Positions 19,298-27,925 of a stretch of DNA of 64,000 bases are shown here, piece by piece; the first letter of the stretch is position 1; each line of letters begins with the position of its first letter. Under the pieces are notes generated by a model. The model was given only the letters and a program-made list of their open reading frames with translations. It was not told where the DNA came from and made no database searches. Origin of the DNA: Ignatzschineria cameli (GTDB lineage: Bacteria > Pseudomonadota > Gammaproteobacteria > Cardiobacteriales > Wohlfahrtiimonadaceae); NCBI RefSeq assembly GCF_003121895.1, contig NZ_QEWW01000003.1, positions 124,001 through 188,000 of the forward strand, written 5' to 3'. Made by a program: the position numbers and the translations under genes.

Positions 19298-19981
19298 ATG
19301 AGTAAGCGTTACAAAATTCATTCAAAAGTTTATGAGCGTTATGAAAACTTTATGCATATTATTGAAGATCTTGAGACACATGAAGCGATCATTATCGATC
19401 CTGCTTGGGATGAGGAGTACTTTACAGATGAGATCGAGCGCCTTGGCGTAAAACCTGTTGCTATCTGGTTAACCCATGGACATCATGATCATGTGAGCGC
19501 AGTGCAGATGCTACGAGATTTCTACCCAATGCCGGTCTATGCTTCTGAAGTTGAGATCGATTTTATCAACTCCTATCCTAAAGGGGATCTCCCCCCTGCT
19601 TTTCGTGAATTACCCGATGATGTGATTCCCTTGGCAGATAATGATACTCTCTCCTTTGCCGGCGAAGAGGTTAGAATTATTCATACCCCTGGTCATAGCC
19701 CTGGATCGATCTGCTATCTCTTCTCTGATGATATTATTACCGGCGACACCCTCTTTGTCGATGGTGCCGGTCGAGCTGATCTGACAGGATCCGATCCGGA
19801 AGCACTCTTTCACTCACTCAACCGCCTTGTAGATGAAGTTCCCCACCATGTCACAATCCATACCGGACATGCCTATGGACCATCAGCAACAGCGACCTTA
19901 AAAGATCAGATCATCAGCAACCCGTTCCTACAACGCATTAATGATCAGGAAGAATTTATCAATTATCGGATGAGTCGCTAA
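19298..19981 (+). CDS. MBL-fold metallo-hydrolase (glyoxalase II-like)
   Basis: A 227-aa metallo-beta-lactamase-fold hydrolase. The metal motif THGHHDHV (about residues 65-72), TPGHSPGSICYL, the bridging Asp in ITGDTLFVDGAGRADL, and HTGHAYGPSAT near the C-terminus are all present. The ending with NPFLQ resembles the short YcbL/GloC group. AGGAG precedes the ATG. It lies 241 bp after ugpQ, probably as its own unit. Substrate is unproven; a hydroxyacylglutathione-like thioester is the likeliest guess. Confidence 0.85.
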   Translation: MSKRYKIHSKVYERYENFMHIIEDLETHEAIIIDPAWDEEYFTDEIERLGVKPVAIWLTHGHHDHVSAVQMLRDFYPMPVYASEVEIDFINSYPKGDLPPAFRELPDDVIPLADNDTLSFAGEEVRIIHTPGHSPGSICYLFSDDIITGDTLFVDGAGRADLTGSDPEALFHSLNRLVDEVPHHVTIHTGHAYGPSATATLKDQIISNPFLQRINDQEEFINYRMSR

Positions 19982-20030
19982 GAACACAGACTCATAGCAT
20001 TGATTGAACATTGACTGAGATCGCCCAACT

Positions 20031-20053
20031 AGAGATCGCCAACTGCGATCTCT
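20031..20053 (+). terminator. Hairpin after the MBL-fold gene
   Basis: AGAGATCGC (20031-20039) and GCGATCTCT (20045-20053) form a 9-bp stem with a 5-nt loop, 50 bp after the stop codon. The downstream DNA is only moderately T-rich, so termination is plausible rather than clear. Confidence 0.45.
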
Positions 20054-20405
20054 TAAGATCTCTTAATTATCGTTAGCTATCACTCACGATCCCCGGCTTC
20101 AACTGAATCAAATCAATTGATTCAGCTTATCGACAACAATACCAATCGACCCTTATAAAGGACATCACGATTAAAATTAAGGTCAAAATTAAGATCAAAG
20201 TTCAAATTCAGTTTTAAGATCTAGATTAAGATTGGAATGCGCTAATATTCATCGATTATCAAAATGTAAATTAAAATAATAACTTGAAAATCATTCACCC
20301 CTCTAAAATAAATAATTGAAAATATTTGTTAGCATCAATACGTCATTATCGGTAAGTGACGGATATTATTAGCAACTTCCCTCAAGTTATAGCTCACTTC
20401 TTGCG

Positions 20406-20414
20406 CCCCCCCCC
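20406..20414. repeat. Poly-C tract (C9)
   Basis: Nine consecutive C residues in strongly AT-rich DNA, 275 bp upstream of the PhnD-like start. Such tracts mutate easily by slippage. No ORF crosses it. Confidence 0.9.
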
Positions 20415-20481
20415 AACAGAATAAAATTATTGTAAACGTTATTTATTTTTTTAAAAAAAATGCGATACTAATCGCAAAAAT

Positions 20482-20500
20482 GATAATAAAATAGATTATC
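20482..20500. promoter_or_regulatory. Candidate Fur box
   Basis: GATAAT-7 bp-ATTATC is a perfect inverted repeat of 19 bp total, matching 14 of 19 positions of the Fur consensus, including all 12 outer ones. It lies 190 bp upstream of the PhnD-like gene. AT-rich context raises the chance of coincidence. Confidence 0.45.
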
Positions 20501-20543
20501 GTGCCAGTATGATGGTGATTATTTCACCATAATAATCAAAATA

Positions 20544-20577
20544 TTAATGTTTGTTAATGTTTATTAATGTTTGTTAA
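20544..20577. repeat. 10-bp tandem repeat (three units)
   Basis: TTAATGTTTG, TTAATGTTTA, TTAATGTTTG then TTAA: three copies at one-helical-turn spacing about 115 bp before the PhnD-like start. The period would place identical faces on one side of the DNA, as in a cooperative operator. Confidence 0.75.
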
Positions 20578-20689
20578 CCGATCCCGGTAATATTGGGACG
20601 GAAGCGCACTTTGATAAGTCCGCTCTAATCATTTAAATATTGATATAGCACCATCAAATAAATATTAAGGGAATATTGAGATAATAGTA

Positions 20690-21673
20690 ATGAAGCAAAT
20701 AATGAAGCAGATCATCCATATTTACCACTCAACTATTACATACCTTCTTACAGCACTTCTCCTCTCACTGCTCTCTCTGCCGATGTTGCTCGCAGCGCCC
20801 GCAACCAATGAGAAGAAATTGCAAGAATCGCTCGATCCCCGCTACTATGACCTCGATGGCGATCTCCTTGCTGATACCCCACTGCTCCCGCAGTTACAGA
20901 TCGATCCCCCCACGTTGATTATCTCCATTGTTCCTAATGGTGATGAGCACGCTTATGCCCATCAATTAACCCCATTCTTTAACCATCTTCGAAGCTGCTT
21001 ACAGCGCCCTGTAATCTTCTATCCGATGCAGAGTAGTTGTGCGGAGGTAGAGGCGATGCGCAACGGCTTTATCCATATTGCAAGCTTCTCTGCTGGGGCA
21101 CTTATTCATGCCGTTAATCGTGCTGGGGCAATTCCCTTTGCCAGTAAAGGGACAGAAGAGGGACTCCTCAAAACCGATATGATTGTAATTGTACGCCAAG
21201 ACAGCCCAATCTATACGCTACAAGACCTAAAAGGGACACGCGTCGCACATGTCAATTTCGCCTCAAGTGCGGGGCATCTTGCTGCGCTCTCCCTCTTTCC
21301 TGCCGAAGGGATTATTCCGGGAGAAGATTATGAGATCTTCTTCTCAGGCAAACATCGGCAATCGATCTTTGGGGTGAAAGCGGGGGATTATGATGCCGCC
21401 CCAATCGCCCAAGAGGTGCTCGATCGCTTAGTAGCACTCAATTTAGTGAGCTATGATGATTTTCGTATTATCTACCGTAAAGGCTCCGCCCCTTTTGCCG
21501 CTTTTACCTATGCGCACAATTTAACCCCCGCCCTTAAAGAGGAGATCCAAAGTTGTTTCTACAACTACCGCTTTCCCGAGGAGATGCAGCAGATCTATTT
21601 AGGTGCCGATCGTTATCTCCCCATCAATTATCAAGAGGAACTTCGGGCGCTTCAGCAGATCTGCACGCCATAA
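20690..21673 (+). CDS. Orphan PhnD-like ABC transporter substrate-binding protein
   Basis: A 327-aa secreted protein of the phosphate/phosphite/phosphonate-binding (PhnD) family. An N-terminal signal peptide with a long hydrophobic core (YLLTALLLSLLSLPMLLAA) precedes the mature part. Family-like segments are LIISIVPNGDEHAYAHQLTP, KTDMIVIVRQDSPIYTLQDL and GTRVAHVNFASSAGHLAALS, then GDYDAAPIAQEVLDRL. No permease or ATPase gene adjoins it. The ligand is unknown; the Fur-like upstream box hints at iron or metal control, but the family usually binds phosphonates. Start could also be the ATG 12 bp downstream. Confidence 0.78.
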   Translation: MKQIMKQIIHIYHSTITYLLTALLLSLLSLPMLLAAPATNEKKLQESLDPRYYDLDGDLLADTPLLPQLQIDPPTLIISIVPNGDEHAYAHQLTPFFNHLRSCLQRPVIFYPMQSSCAEVEAMRNGFIHIASFSAGALIHAVNRAGAIPFASKGTEEGLLKTDMIVIVRQDSPIYTLQDLKGTRVAHVNFASSAGHLAALSLFPAEGIIPGEDYEIFFSGKHRQSIFGVKAGDYDAAPIAQEVLDRLVALNLVSYDDFRIIYRKGSAPFAAFTYAHNLTPALKEEIQSCFYNYRFPEEMQQIYLGADRYLPINYQEELRALQQICTP

Positions 21674-21701
21674 AAGCATCTATCCCTTTCTCATCAAGAA
21701 A

Positions 21702-23090
21702 TCAAGAGGGCTCACCTTCAAGCGATTGATTAAAGCGTAAGGCATGGTAATAGAAACGATTGGGATGGAGCGCACTTTTTAGCGCATCTGACAGCGGGGT
21801 TAGAGTGTACTGAGCCCTCTCTTCAGGCGCCCCAACAATATACTCTCGCAAGAGTGCCGCACTAATAGGCGCGGAGATCATTCCTCGCGAACCATGTGCC
21901 GTTGTTAGATAGAGTCCTCTCTCCCAAGGTACAGGTCGATCAGGAACTGCTTTCGCATCAGCGCGAATAGCCGCAAAATCCTCCATAAAATGGGAGCGAT
22001 TAGCAATAGGTCCCACAATCGGCATCGATCCCATTGCGCTAGCTCTTGTCGCTGCACGCCCATCAAGAGCTTTCGCCTCTAAAGCATCCTTCTCCATCTC
22101 TTCATCTAGTCCGAAAAGCGCGGCTAACTGTGGCGAGCTCTTCGTTAACATCGCAATATTTTCTCGATGCTCCTCTTCAGTGAGATATCCACCAGGCTGA
22201 TGCCGGCGAAATGTCGCACCAAAGGTACTCTTTTTGATCATACCACCCTTTGCAGGTGCAATATATCCTTCACCACTAATTACCATCTTTAAAGGATTAT
22301 CTTGCTCAATTGTAGTGGTCTGCCCTCTTACCACCGTAAAGGGAAGATGACAGCAAGGATCTAGCTGCGCGACCCCTTCTGCCATCGCTAAAATAACCCC
22401 TTTACTCCAAAAGTGTGTACCATCTTCACAATGCACATGCCACAATGGCGTAGATTCCCCCTGACTCTCCTGACAAATCTCAATAACCCGTTTATGACAT
22501 AGTGGCTCCACAGCAGCACTATTGAGAAGTGCTGAGACAAATGCCGGCGGTGAAACCCAACCTGATGTGGGAAAGTAGAGCCCACCGGCAGTCACCGATA
22601 CTCCGGCAAGTTGCGTCGCCTGTTCTTGATCTACCCACTGCAATAGCGAGTCGGGATACTGCTGTGCTAACTGTTGCTGCTTCTCCTGCTCTTTCGGCGA
22701 ACGTGCTAATTGAATCAAACCACAATCATCCCAGTCGATACCTCGCGTTAAGAGTGACTGCTCTGTCAATTGGTGCAATAGCGCTCGAACATAGTGCAAT
22801 CCGGAGATCAAGAGCTCATTTTGAACTGGCGTATAGGGGGAGAGTTTAAGATAGAGCATTCCTTGCAGATTCCCTGATCCTTGTGTCGCAACCTCTCCCT
22901 CCGCTTCTAACAGAAGTATCCGAAATCCTGCATTCGTAAGTTCATAAGCAGCTGTAGCCCCAGCAATCCCCGCTCCTACAATAATAAAATCATACTGTGG
23001 AGCCTCTAGCGCAGTCTCAATCGAGTGCGCATCCTCTTCCCAATCGATCTTAGGCGCCTGATACCAAGGAACCGCCTCCCCTTTTGTCAT
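21702..23090 (-). CDS. mnmC: FAD-dependent oxidoreductase of the MnmC C-terminal type
   Basis: In E. coli the MnmC C-terminal domain oxidatively demodifies cmnm5s2U34 of tRNA before methylation by its N-terminal half. This 462-aa protein matches the oxidoreductase half only: FAD motif VGAGIAGATAAYEL (38-51), the MnmC-like GSGNLQGMLYLKLSPYT, FRRHQPGGYLTEEEHRENIA, and TTAHGSRGMISAPISAALL near the C-terminus. The methyltransferase domain (about 240 residues) is absent and is not found elsewhere in the window. Symbol is given by domain similarity. It converges on the PhnD-like gene, 28 bp apart. Confidence 0.75.
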   Translation of the reverse strand: MTKGEAVPWYQAPKIDWEEDAHSIETALEAPQYDFIIVGAGIAGATAAYELTNAGFRILLLEAEGEVATQGSGNLQGMLYLKLSPYTPVQNELLISGLHYVRALLHQLTEQSLLTRGIDWDDCGLIQLARSPKEQEKQQQLAQQYPDSLLQWVDQEQATQLAGVSVTAGGLYFPTSGWVSPPAFVSALLNSAAVEPLCHKRVIEICQESQGESTPLWHVHCEDGTHFWSKGVILAMAEGVAQLDPCCHLPFTVVRGQTTTIEQDNPLKMVISGEGYIAPAKGGMIKKSTFGATFRRHQPGGYLTEEEHRENIAMLTKSSPQLAALFGLDEEMEKDALEAKALDGRAATRASAMGSMPIVGPIANRSHFMEDFAAIRADAKAVPDRPVPWERGLYLTTAHGSRGMISAPISAALLREYIVGAPEERAQYTLTPLSDALKSALHPNRFYYHALRFNQSLEGEPS

Positions 23091-23100
23091 CCTTAACCTC

Positions 23101-23150
23101 TCTCTTTTAATCTCTTTTAGTTTCTTTTAGTTTCTTTTAATTTCTTGTAT
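23101..23150. repeat. 10-bp tandem repeat (about five units)
   Basis: Units TCTCTTTTAA, TCTCTTTTAG, TTTCTTTTAG, TTTCTTTTAA and TTTCTTGTAT lie directly upstream of the mnmC-like start. The rest of the 378-bp gap to the lipoprotein gene shows no clear gene or promoter. Confidence 0.75.
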
Positions 23151-23468
23151 CTCTTTTTAACATCTTTCTCAGTCTCTTCTCTAGCATCTCGTCTCATCTC
23201 CCTGACAGATCTTTGACCCATTCAATCATTGATTGCTCATTTTAACGGATCCCCACTTTTATCAGCAGGATCATGGTCATCTATTACACATTCTATGACA
23301 CACTCTCCTCTGCTTATAACAAACCACCTCGCAAATGAACGATCACCACAATTTTAATGCCCATTCTTAAACTCTAGCGCGAAGATCATAGCATCTCCGC
23401 GCTTTGTTCTATAGAATGGAAACCATTGAGCTATTTATCAACAATCGAAAAGAGAGTAAGAGACGAGA

Positions 23469-23981
23469 ATGAAAAACTTATTGAAGATCGGAGCCGCGCT
23501 GCTCCTTGCCGTAACCCTTGCCGCCTGTATTGAAAAAGAGAGTACCCCCATTGAGCAAGAAGTAGCTGTTTATGAGCTTAACCAGCCCGGCATCACCATC
23601 GAGATGACACTCGTAGGGGAGAATGATCAGCTCGTTGAGCAGAGTACCGAGAGCATTATTGAGTATCAATTAATTGGCGCCAAAAATGCAGCTGAAGCAA
23701 AGGTGATTCTCGATGAGTTAACTGGCTATGTTGATTATAGCAATGTTAAAGGGATTACCTATGAGATCACTTATGGCGAAAAATCTGCCAATGAGAAAAT
23801 AGCTGTCGATCTTAAAAGAGCAGATCTTGTGGAGTTAGCTAATCTTCCCGGCACTGCTTTTGAGGGCGATCCGACAATGGCGATCAGCTACTCAGCAACC
23901 GGCGATATGTTAGAGAGCTCAGGATTTATTAAACAACGCCCGACTGAAACGCCGGCAACCGAAAATAATGAACAAGAATGA
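23469..23981 (+). CDS. YehR/DUF1307-like lipoprotein
   Basis: A 170-aa lipoprotein. The signal sequence ends in the lipobox LAAC with Cys20 as the acylation site. The mature domain has the alternating strand pattern and the segment GITYEITYGEKSANEKIAVD, then NLPGTAF, that resembles the DUF1307 (YehR) family. The C-terminus is a short Thr/Glu-rich tail. It is a single gene flanked by a bidirectional terminator. The function of the family is unknown. Confidence 0.75.
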   Translation: MKNLLKIGAALLLAVTLAACIEKESTPIEQEVAVYELNQPGITIEMTLVGENDQLVEQSTESIIEYQLIGAKNAAEAKVILDELTGYVDYSNVKGITYEITYGEKSANEKIAVDLKRADLVELANLPGTAFEGDPTMAISYSATGDMLESSGFIKQRPTETPATENNEQE

Positions 23982-24046
23982 AGAACGAAAATAAAAAAGT
24001 AGTGGCTAAAGAATCTAGCATCCACGACTAGGATCAAATAGAGACA

Positions 24047-24080
24047 AAAAAAGCTGAAGCAAATTCTCTTCAGCTTTTTT
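24047..24080. terminator. Bidirectional terminator between lipoprotein and ABC permease genes
   Basis: AAAAAAGCTGAAG (24047-24059) and CTTCAGCTTTTTT (24068-24080) pair perfectly over 13 bp with an 8-nt loop. A-run and T-run flanks let it serve both the plus-strand lipoprotein gene and the minus-strand transporter operon, which converge here. Confidence 0.9.
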
Positions 24081-24142
24081 ATCATTTCTCATAATCGATC
24101 TACTTCTCTCTACCTTTAGCTTCTTCAGCTCCGAAAGTAGCC

Positions 24143-25417
24143 TCAGAAACGGCTGTATCCGTCGCCGATTTCGCCCCCCTCTTCTTGAGAAGCCGCTACT
24201 GGAGAAGCCGTTACCGGAGACGTAACACTCTGTTCTACGATAAGCCCCTTCTGTAGACGGCGATAGTAACGGGTCATCATAAAGAGCGCTAATAGGCCAT
24301 AGACCCCTAATTGTATCACCAAGAGTATCAGCTCCGGAATAATATTACTAAAGCCACCGCCCATCTGATTTATAGTAATCATGCTTGTAATTGCAGGAAA
24401 GACGGGCATGAGGTAGGTAAAGATTCGCAATCCCCAAGGGATCATCTCTGTTGGCCAACTCATTCCGGAGAGGAAGAAGATCAGCATACTAGAGGGCAGG
24501 ATAATTAGGAAGACAGAGTCAAACTTTCTAAAGAAGAGACCAATAAAGGTACTCATAAAGATTGTCGCTGAGAGAAAGAGCAACCCAAAGAGCATCAATC
24601 TCGGTAAAGAGCCATGAAATGGGAGCTCATAGAAGATCGGTGTTATCCCCATATAACAGATAAAGATAACAATACTGACCATAAAATATGCCAGCCATTT
24701 ACCGGCTAAGGTCATAAAAGCGACCACAAAGGGGGAGGCCTTCTGAGGGGCGATCAATCCCTTATCAAAATCTGAATTGCGCCCTAAGATCAGTGAGATC
24801 ACCAATGCCAAGAAGAGGCATTGGAAGACAATGAGAACATAGACCGGAGGAATCACATAGGTCGCATACCCATTTTGGGGATTATAGAGGGGAACAACCA
24901 CCGGTGTAATGGGAGTACTATTACCAAAAGCGATCGCAGGATCGACCCCCATCTGCACCTGTTTCGCCGCCCCAATTGAACGACTCATGGTCTTAACGAC
25001 ACTCTGGACCGCCGTCATCATCCGGCTATAGATAATGACATAACTTGCATCACCATAGAAGGAGAATCCACCACTTCGGCCACTTAAGATATTCTGCTCA
25101 AAACCAGGAGCAATATAGAAGATGCCATAAACCTCACGATTACGCATCATATGCTCTGCTTCATCCATTGTATGGACATGGCTAACAATCTCAATCCGAT
25201 CTGTCGCGTTGAGTTTTCGTAAGATATCACGACTTAAGGTTGAATTATCGAGATCCACCACAACCGCCGGAGCATTACGCACCTCTTCATTATCATAAGG
25301 GATAGGATAGTAGAAGAAGTAGAGGAGCGCACCGGAAACGAGGATACTTACAATCGCCTCCACTGTGAAGATTCGATTAAACTCCTTTAGAAAGATCTGC
25401 AAAATAGTCTTAAACAC
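24143..25417 (-). CDS. ABC-2 type transporter permease (second)
   Basis: A 424-aa inner-membrane permease of the ABC-2 membrane-3 family (YhhJ/YbhR-like). One N-terminal helix is followed by a periplasmic domain of about 150 residues beginning VVDLDNSTLSRDILRKLNAT, then five to six C-terminal helices including LFLALVISLILGRNSDFDKG and FFLSGMSWPTEMIPWGLR. Such permeases usually work with an HlyD-type adaptor and a cytoplasmic ATPase to export drugs or lipids. It overlaps the upstream permease gene by 8 bp. No ATPase gene is in the operon. The C-tail is Val/Ala/Glu-rich. Confidence 0.88.
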   Translation of the reverse strand: MFKTILQIFLKEFNRIFTVEAIVSILVSGALLYFFYYPIPYDNEEVRNAPAVVVDLDNSTLSRDILRKLNATDRIEIVSHVHTMDEAEHMMRNREVYGIFYIAPGFEQNILSGRSGGFSFYGDASYVIIYSRMMTAVQSVVKTMSRSIGAAKQVQMGVDPAIAFGNSTPITPVVVPLYNPQNGYATYVIPPVYVLIVFQCLFLALVISLILGRNSDFDKGLIAPQKASPFVVAFMTLAGKWLAYFMVSIVIFICYMGITPIFYELPFHGSLPRLMLFGLLFLSATIFMSTFIGLFFRKFDSVFLIILPSSMLIFFLSGMSWPTEMIPWGLRIFTYLMPVFPAITSMITINQMGGGFSNIIPELILLVIQLGVYGLLALFMMTRYYRRLQKGLIVEQSVTSPVTASPVAASQEEGGEIGDGYSRF

Positions 25418-26618
25418 GTTTTGCCCCCTTTTTATAGAGATGGAGTCTAATAATCACCACAATATAGGTCACCAGCGCAATTACCATCAACCAGAGAAGA
25501 GGCGATAGGTTATAGGGTAACTCGTGCCCACGAATAGTCTGATCGAGACGAACCTCAACATACCAGGTGATCGGAAGCACTGCGCCCCAGGCAATGGCAT
25601 ACCAACTCATCGCAATACGAGGGAAAAAGAGTCCAATAAAACCAAAAGCGGGAGAGGAGAAGCTACTCGCCGCTCCATAGTTGATCACCTTCTCCGGCAA
25701 CCAAAGGGCAAAAACAGCAGCCCAGAGCTGAGCGGCAATAATAAAGAGTGCCGTCCCTAAATAGAGAATAAAGAGTGAACCGCGTATCGGCATATCAAAA
25801 AAGAGAATTAAGACTGCATCTAACACAATATGAACCGCCAAGAACCAGAGCAGATAGGGAATCATCTTATTGAAGAGGTAGCGGAAATAACTACCATTGG
25901 CCATTGCTAAGGGAACTGCAATTCCCCCTAATTTATATTTATCACGCACGATTGTAAAAACCATCGTTACCATAATAAGAATCTGTAACAAGGTCGGTAC
26001 TACACCATTTGTTAAGGTGTAGTTATAATTCAATGTAGGGTTAAAGACCGGATGAATCTCTAACTCTATAGGAGAGAGTTGCTCTGCAGCAATAGGGCGA
26101 GCAACCCCTTGATTCATCATTGTCTCCGCTTGATAATTGGTGATAATTGATGTTAATGCTGAGGAGAAACCACTCTGTAGTGCAGAGCCGATCGACATAT
26201 ATTGATTGTTATAGAAGGTGGTCAGCTCAGGCGACTCATTGGCCAATAGAAGCTTCTCAAAGTCAGTTGGAATAAAGACAATCCCATAGACCTCCTGATT
26301 GAGAAGTCGCTGCTTGGCATCATGCAGTGAACTATCTCGCGCTGCGACTAATACCTGTGGCGATGCCGCGATATCTTGAATCAGCGAACGAGAGGTCACT
26401 GTCCGATCCATATCGACAACGGAGACCGGCATCTTCTGAATCACCCCTTGTGAAAGGAGGGCACTATAGAAGATCACCACCAATAACGGATAGATAAAGA
26501 GGGCGAAAAAGAGACTCTTCTCTCGAAAGATAAGACGCATCTCCCGGTAGAGAATGGAAAAATAGTGCTCTTTGACAACCGCTTCAGTAACTCTCGTTTC
26601 CATCGAAGTCCCTTGCAT
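25410..26618 (-). CDS. ABC-2 type transporter permease (first)
   Basis: A 402-aa permease of the same family and topology as its downstream neighbour: helix near residue 30, periplasmic domain with SVVDMDRTVTSRSLIQDI, and C-terminal helix bundle with GAASSFSSPAFGFIGLFFPR. The two probably form a heterodimer. The ATG overlaps the stop of the adaptor gene (TAATG); a second ATG five codons in is possible. The partner ATPase is missing here and would have to be supplied from elsewhere. Confidence 0.88.
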   Translation of the reverse strand: MQGTSMETRVTEAVVKEHYFSILYREMRLIFREKSLFFALFIYPLLVVIFYSALLSQGVIQKMPVSVVDMDRTVTSRSLIQDIAASPQVLVAARDSSLHDAKQRLLNQEVYGIVFIPTDFEKLLLANESPELTTFYNNQYMSIGSALQSGFSSALTSIITNYQAETMMNQGVARPIAAEQLSPIELEIHPVFNPTLNYNYTLTNGVVPTLLQILIMVTMVFTIVRDKYKLGGIAVPLAMANGSYFRYLFNKMIPYLLWFLAVHIVLDAVLILFFDMPIRGSLFILYLGTALFIIAAQLWAAVFALWLPEKVINYGAASSFSSPAFGFIGLFFPRIAMSWYAIAWGAVLPITWYVEVRLDQTIRGHELPYNLSPLLWLMVIALVTYIVVIIRLHLYKKGAKRV

Positions 26619-27607
26619 TACTCAACTGTACGGCGTGATTTCCAATCGGCAATAACACTCATACCGGGCAGTAAACCCTCTTCTGCTTTCACCGGCTTTG
26701 CTTTTACCTCAAAGGTACGAAGGTCAAAGTCACCCGTCGCTTTTGTTGCCTGCCAGTTAGCAAATTGTCCTAAGGGATTGATCGCTTGAATATAGACCTC
26801 GACATCTTTCTTTAATGCCGGAACATAAACATTAAAATGATCGCCCACCGCAGCGTAGTTTAGGTAATCTTCACGGATATTGAAGGTTAACCATAAGTTA
26901 TCCATATTGATAAGAGAGTAGAGAGGCGTTCCGGGATTATAGAGCTGCCCGACTTCCGCGACTCGTACAGTCACTTGACCGTCAGATGGAGCGTAGACCG
27001 TCAAAGTATCATAATCTGATTGAACTTGAGAGAGTGCAGCTCTTGCCTGCTCAACTTGTGCATCTGCTAATGCTTTCTGTTGTGGACTACTACCACTGAC
27101 CGCAAGCTCATAGTTCGCTTTTGCTGCAGCGGCTGCTTCCATCGCTGAAGAGAATGCATTTCGAGCAACATCTAAGTTTTGTTGGGAGACGCCCCCGCGA
27201 GGTGCAGCACCCTCCATACGATCGAGATTACTTTTTGCTAAGAGAAGATCCGCTTCCGCCTTCTCATATTGAGCACGCATCGCTTCAATCGTTTCAGGGC
27301 GTGTACTATAGACCACATCTCGATTTGCTTGTGCGACTCGATATTGTGCTTCCGATGTTGCTAATTGCGTCTCAAGAGCTGGGCTCTCAAGCTTTAATAG
27401 GAGATCCCCTTTCTTAACTTTATCACCAATATCAGCCATGAGCTCCACTGCCCGTCCTTGGACACGCACCGAAATATCCACCCGATTGGCCGCAACCTCG
27501 CCCTGAATTACAAGCTCAGGTTTATGATGAGAGATATAGAAGAGAGCCGCTACTAAGAGCAGAATCACAGCAATGATAATCGCGATAGTCGTTGTAATCT
27601 TTTGCAT
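26618..27607 (-). CDS. HlyD/YhiI-type membrane fusion protein
   Basis: A 329-aa periplasmic adaptor anchored by one N-terminal helix (about 6-26). It shows the split lipoyl domain (VDISVRVQGRAVELMADIGD, then LTVYAPSDGQVTVRVAEVGQ), an alanine-rich coiled-coil hairpin at about 80-185, and a beta-barrel with NMDNLWLTFNIREDYLNYA. It would link the two ABC-2 permeases to an outer-membrane TolC-like channel, which is not encoded here. First gene of the three-gene operon. Confidence 0.9.
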   Translation of the reverse strand: MQKITTTIAIIIAVILLLVAALFYISHHKPELVIQGEVAANRVDISVRVQGRAVELMADIGDKVKKGDLLLKLESPALETQLATSEAQYRVAQANRDVVYSTRPETIEAMRAQYEKAEADLLLAKSNLDRMEGAAPRGGVSQQNLDVARNAFSSAMEAAAAAKANYELAVSGSSPQQKALADAQVEQARAALSQVQSDYDTLTVYAPSDGQVTVRVAEVGQLYNPGTPLYSLINMDNLWLTFNIREDYLNYAAVGDHFNVYVPALKKDVEVYIQAINPLGQFANWQATKATGDFDLRTFEVKAKPVKAEEGLLPGMSVIADWKSRRTVE

Positions 27608-27776
27608 ACGTTTTAATATCCGCGCTAAATCTAATTCTTGAAGAAAAAAGGTAAATAATTGTGCTTATCATAGCATGAATGCTTTTAATGCACACCTTTC
27701 AAGCGTGGATCTTTACAAACCTTTTCATGCGCAAAAGGGGGATTATTCGCTACTTTCAGCCCACTTGTTACAGATG

Positions 27777-27815
27777 GTGTAAAGGAGTCGTGTAAAGGAG
27801 TCGTGTAAAGGAATT
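27777..27815. repeat. 13-bp tandem repeat (three units)
   Basis: GTGTAAAGGAGTC is repeated exactly at 27777-27789 and 27790-27802 and followed by GTGTAAAGGAATT. It lies 170 bp upstream of the adaptor gene start. Confidence 0.8.
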
Positions 27816-27925
27816 TTTAAGCAAATTTTCAAGTGAACTTTAATGGATAGAAAGATAGAAAGAAGAATGCTCAGTCAAATCTAGGAATCACAAATAGAGG
27901 AATAAAATAGTAGATGACGAGCAAT

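Larger units (their letters stand above)
19982..20689. other. 708-bp AT-rich intergenic region with dense signals
   Basis: No gene is visible. From left to right it holds a terminator-like hairpin (20031), AT-rich degenerate repeats of AATTAAG/ATCAAA type (20160-20240), a C9 tract (20406), TGCGAT-ACTA-ATCGCA (20461-20476), a Fur-like 19-mer (20482), a 7-bp hairpin ATGGTGA/TCACCAT (20512-20530), and three 10-bp repeats (20544). It leads into the PhnD-like gene, so much of it is probably the control region of that gene. Confidence 0.5.

Noticed and set aside
22529-22849. 106-aa plus-strand ORF opposite the mnmC-like gene
   Set aside because: Low-quality shadow of the real minus-strand gene without ribosome site or recognisable domain.
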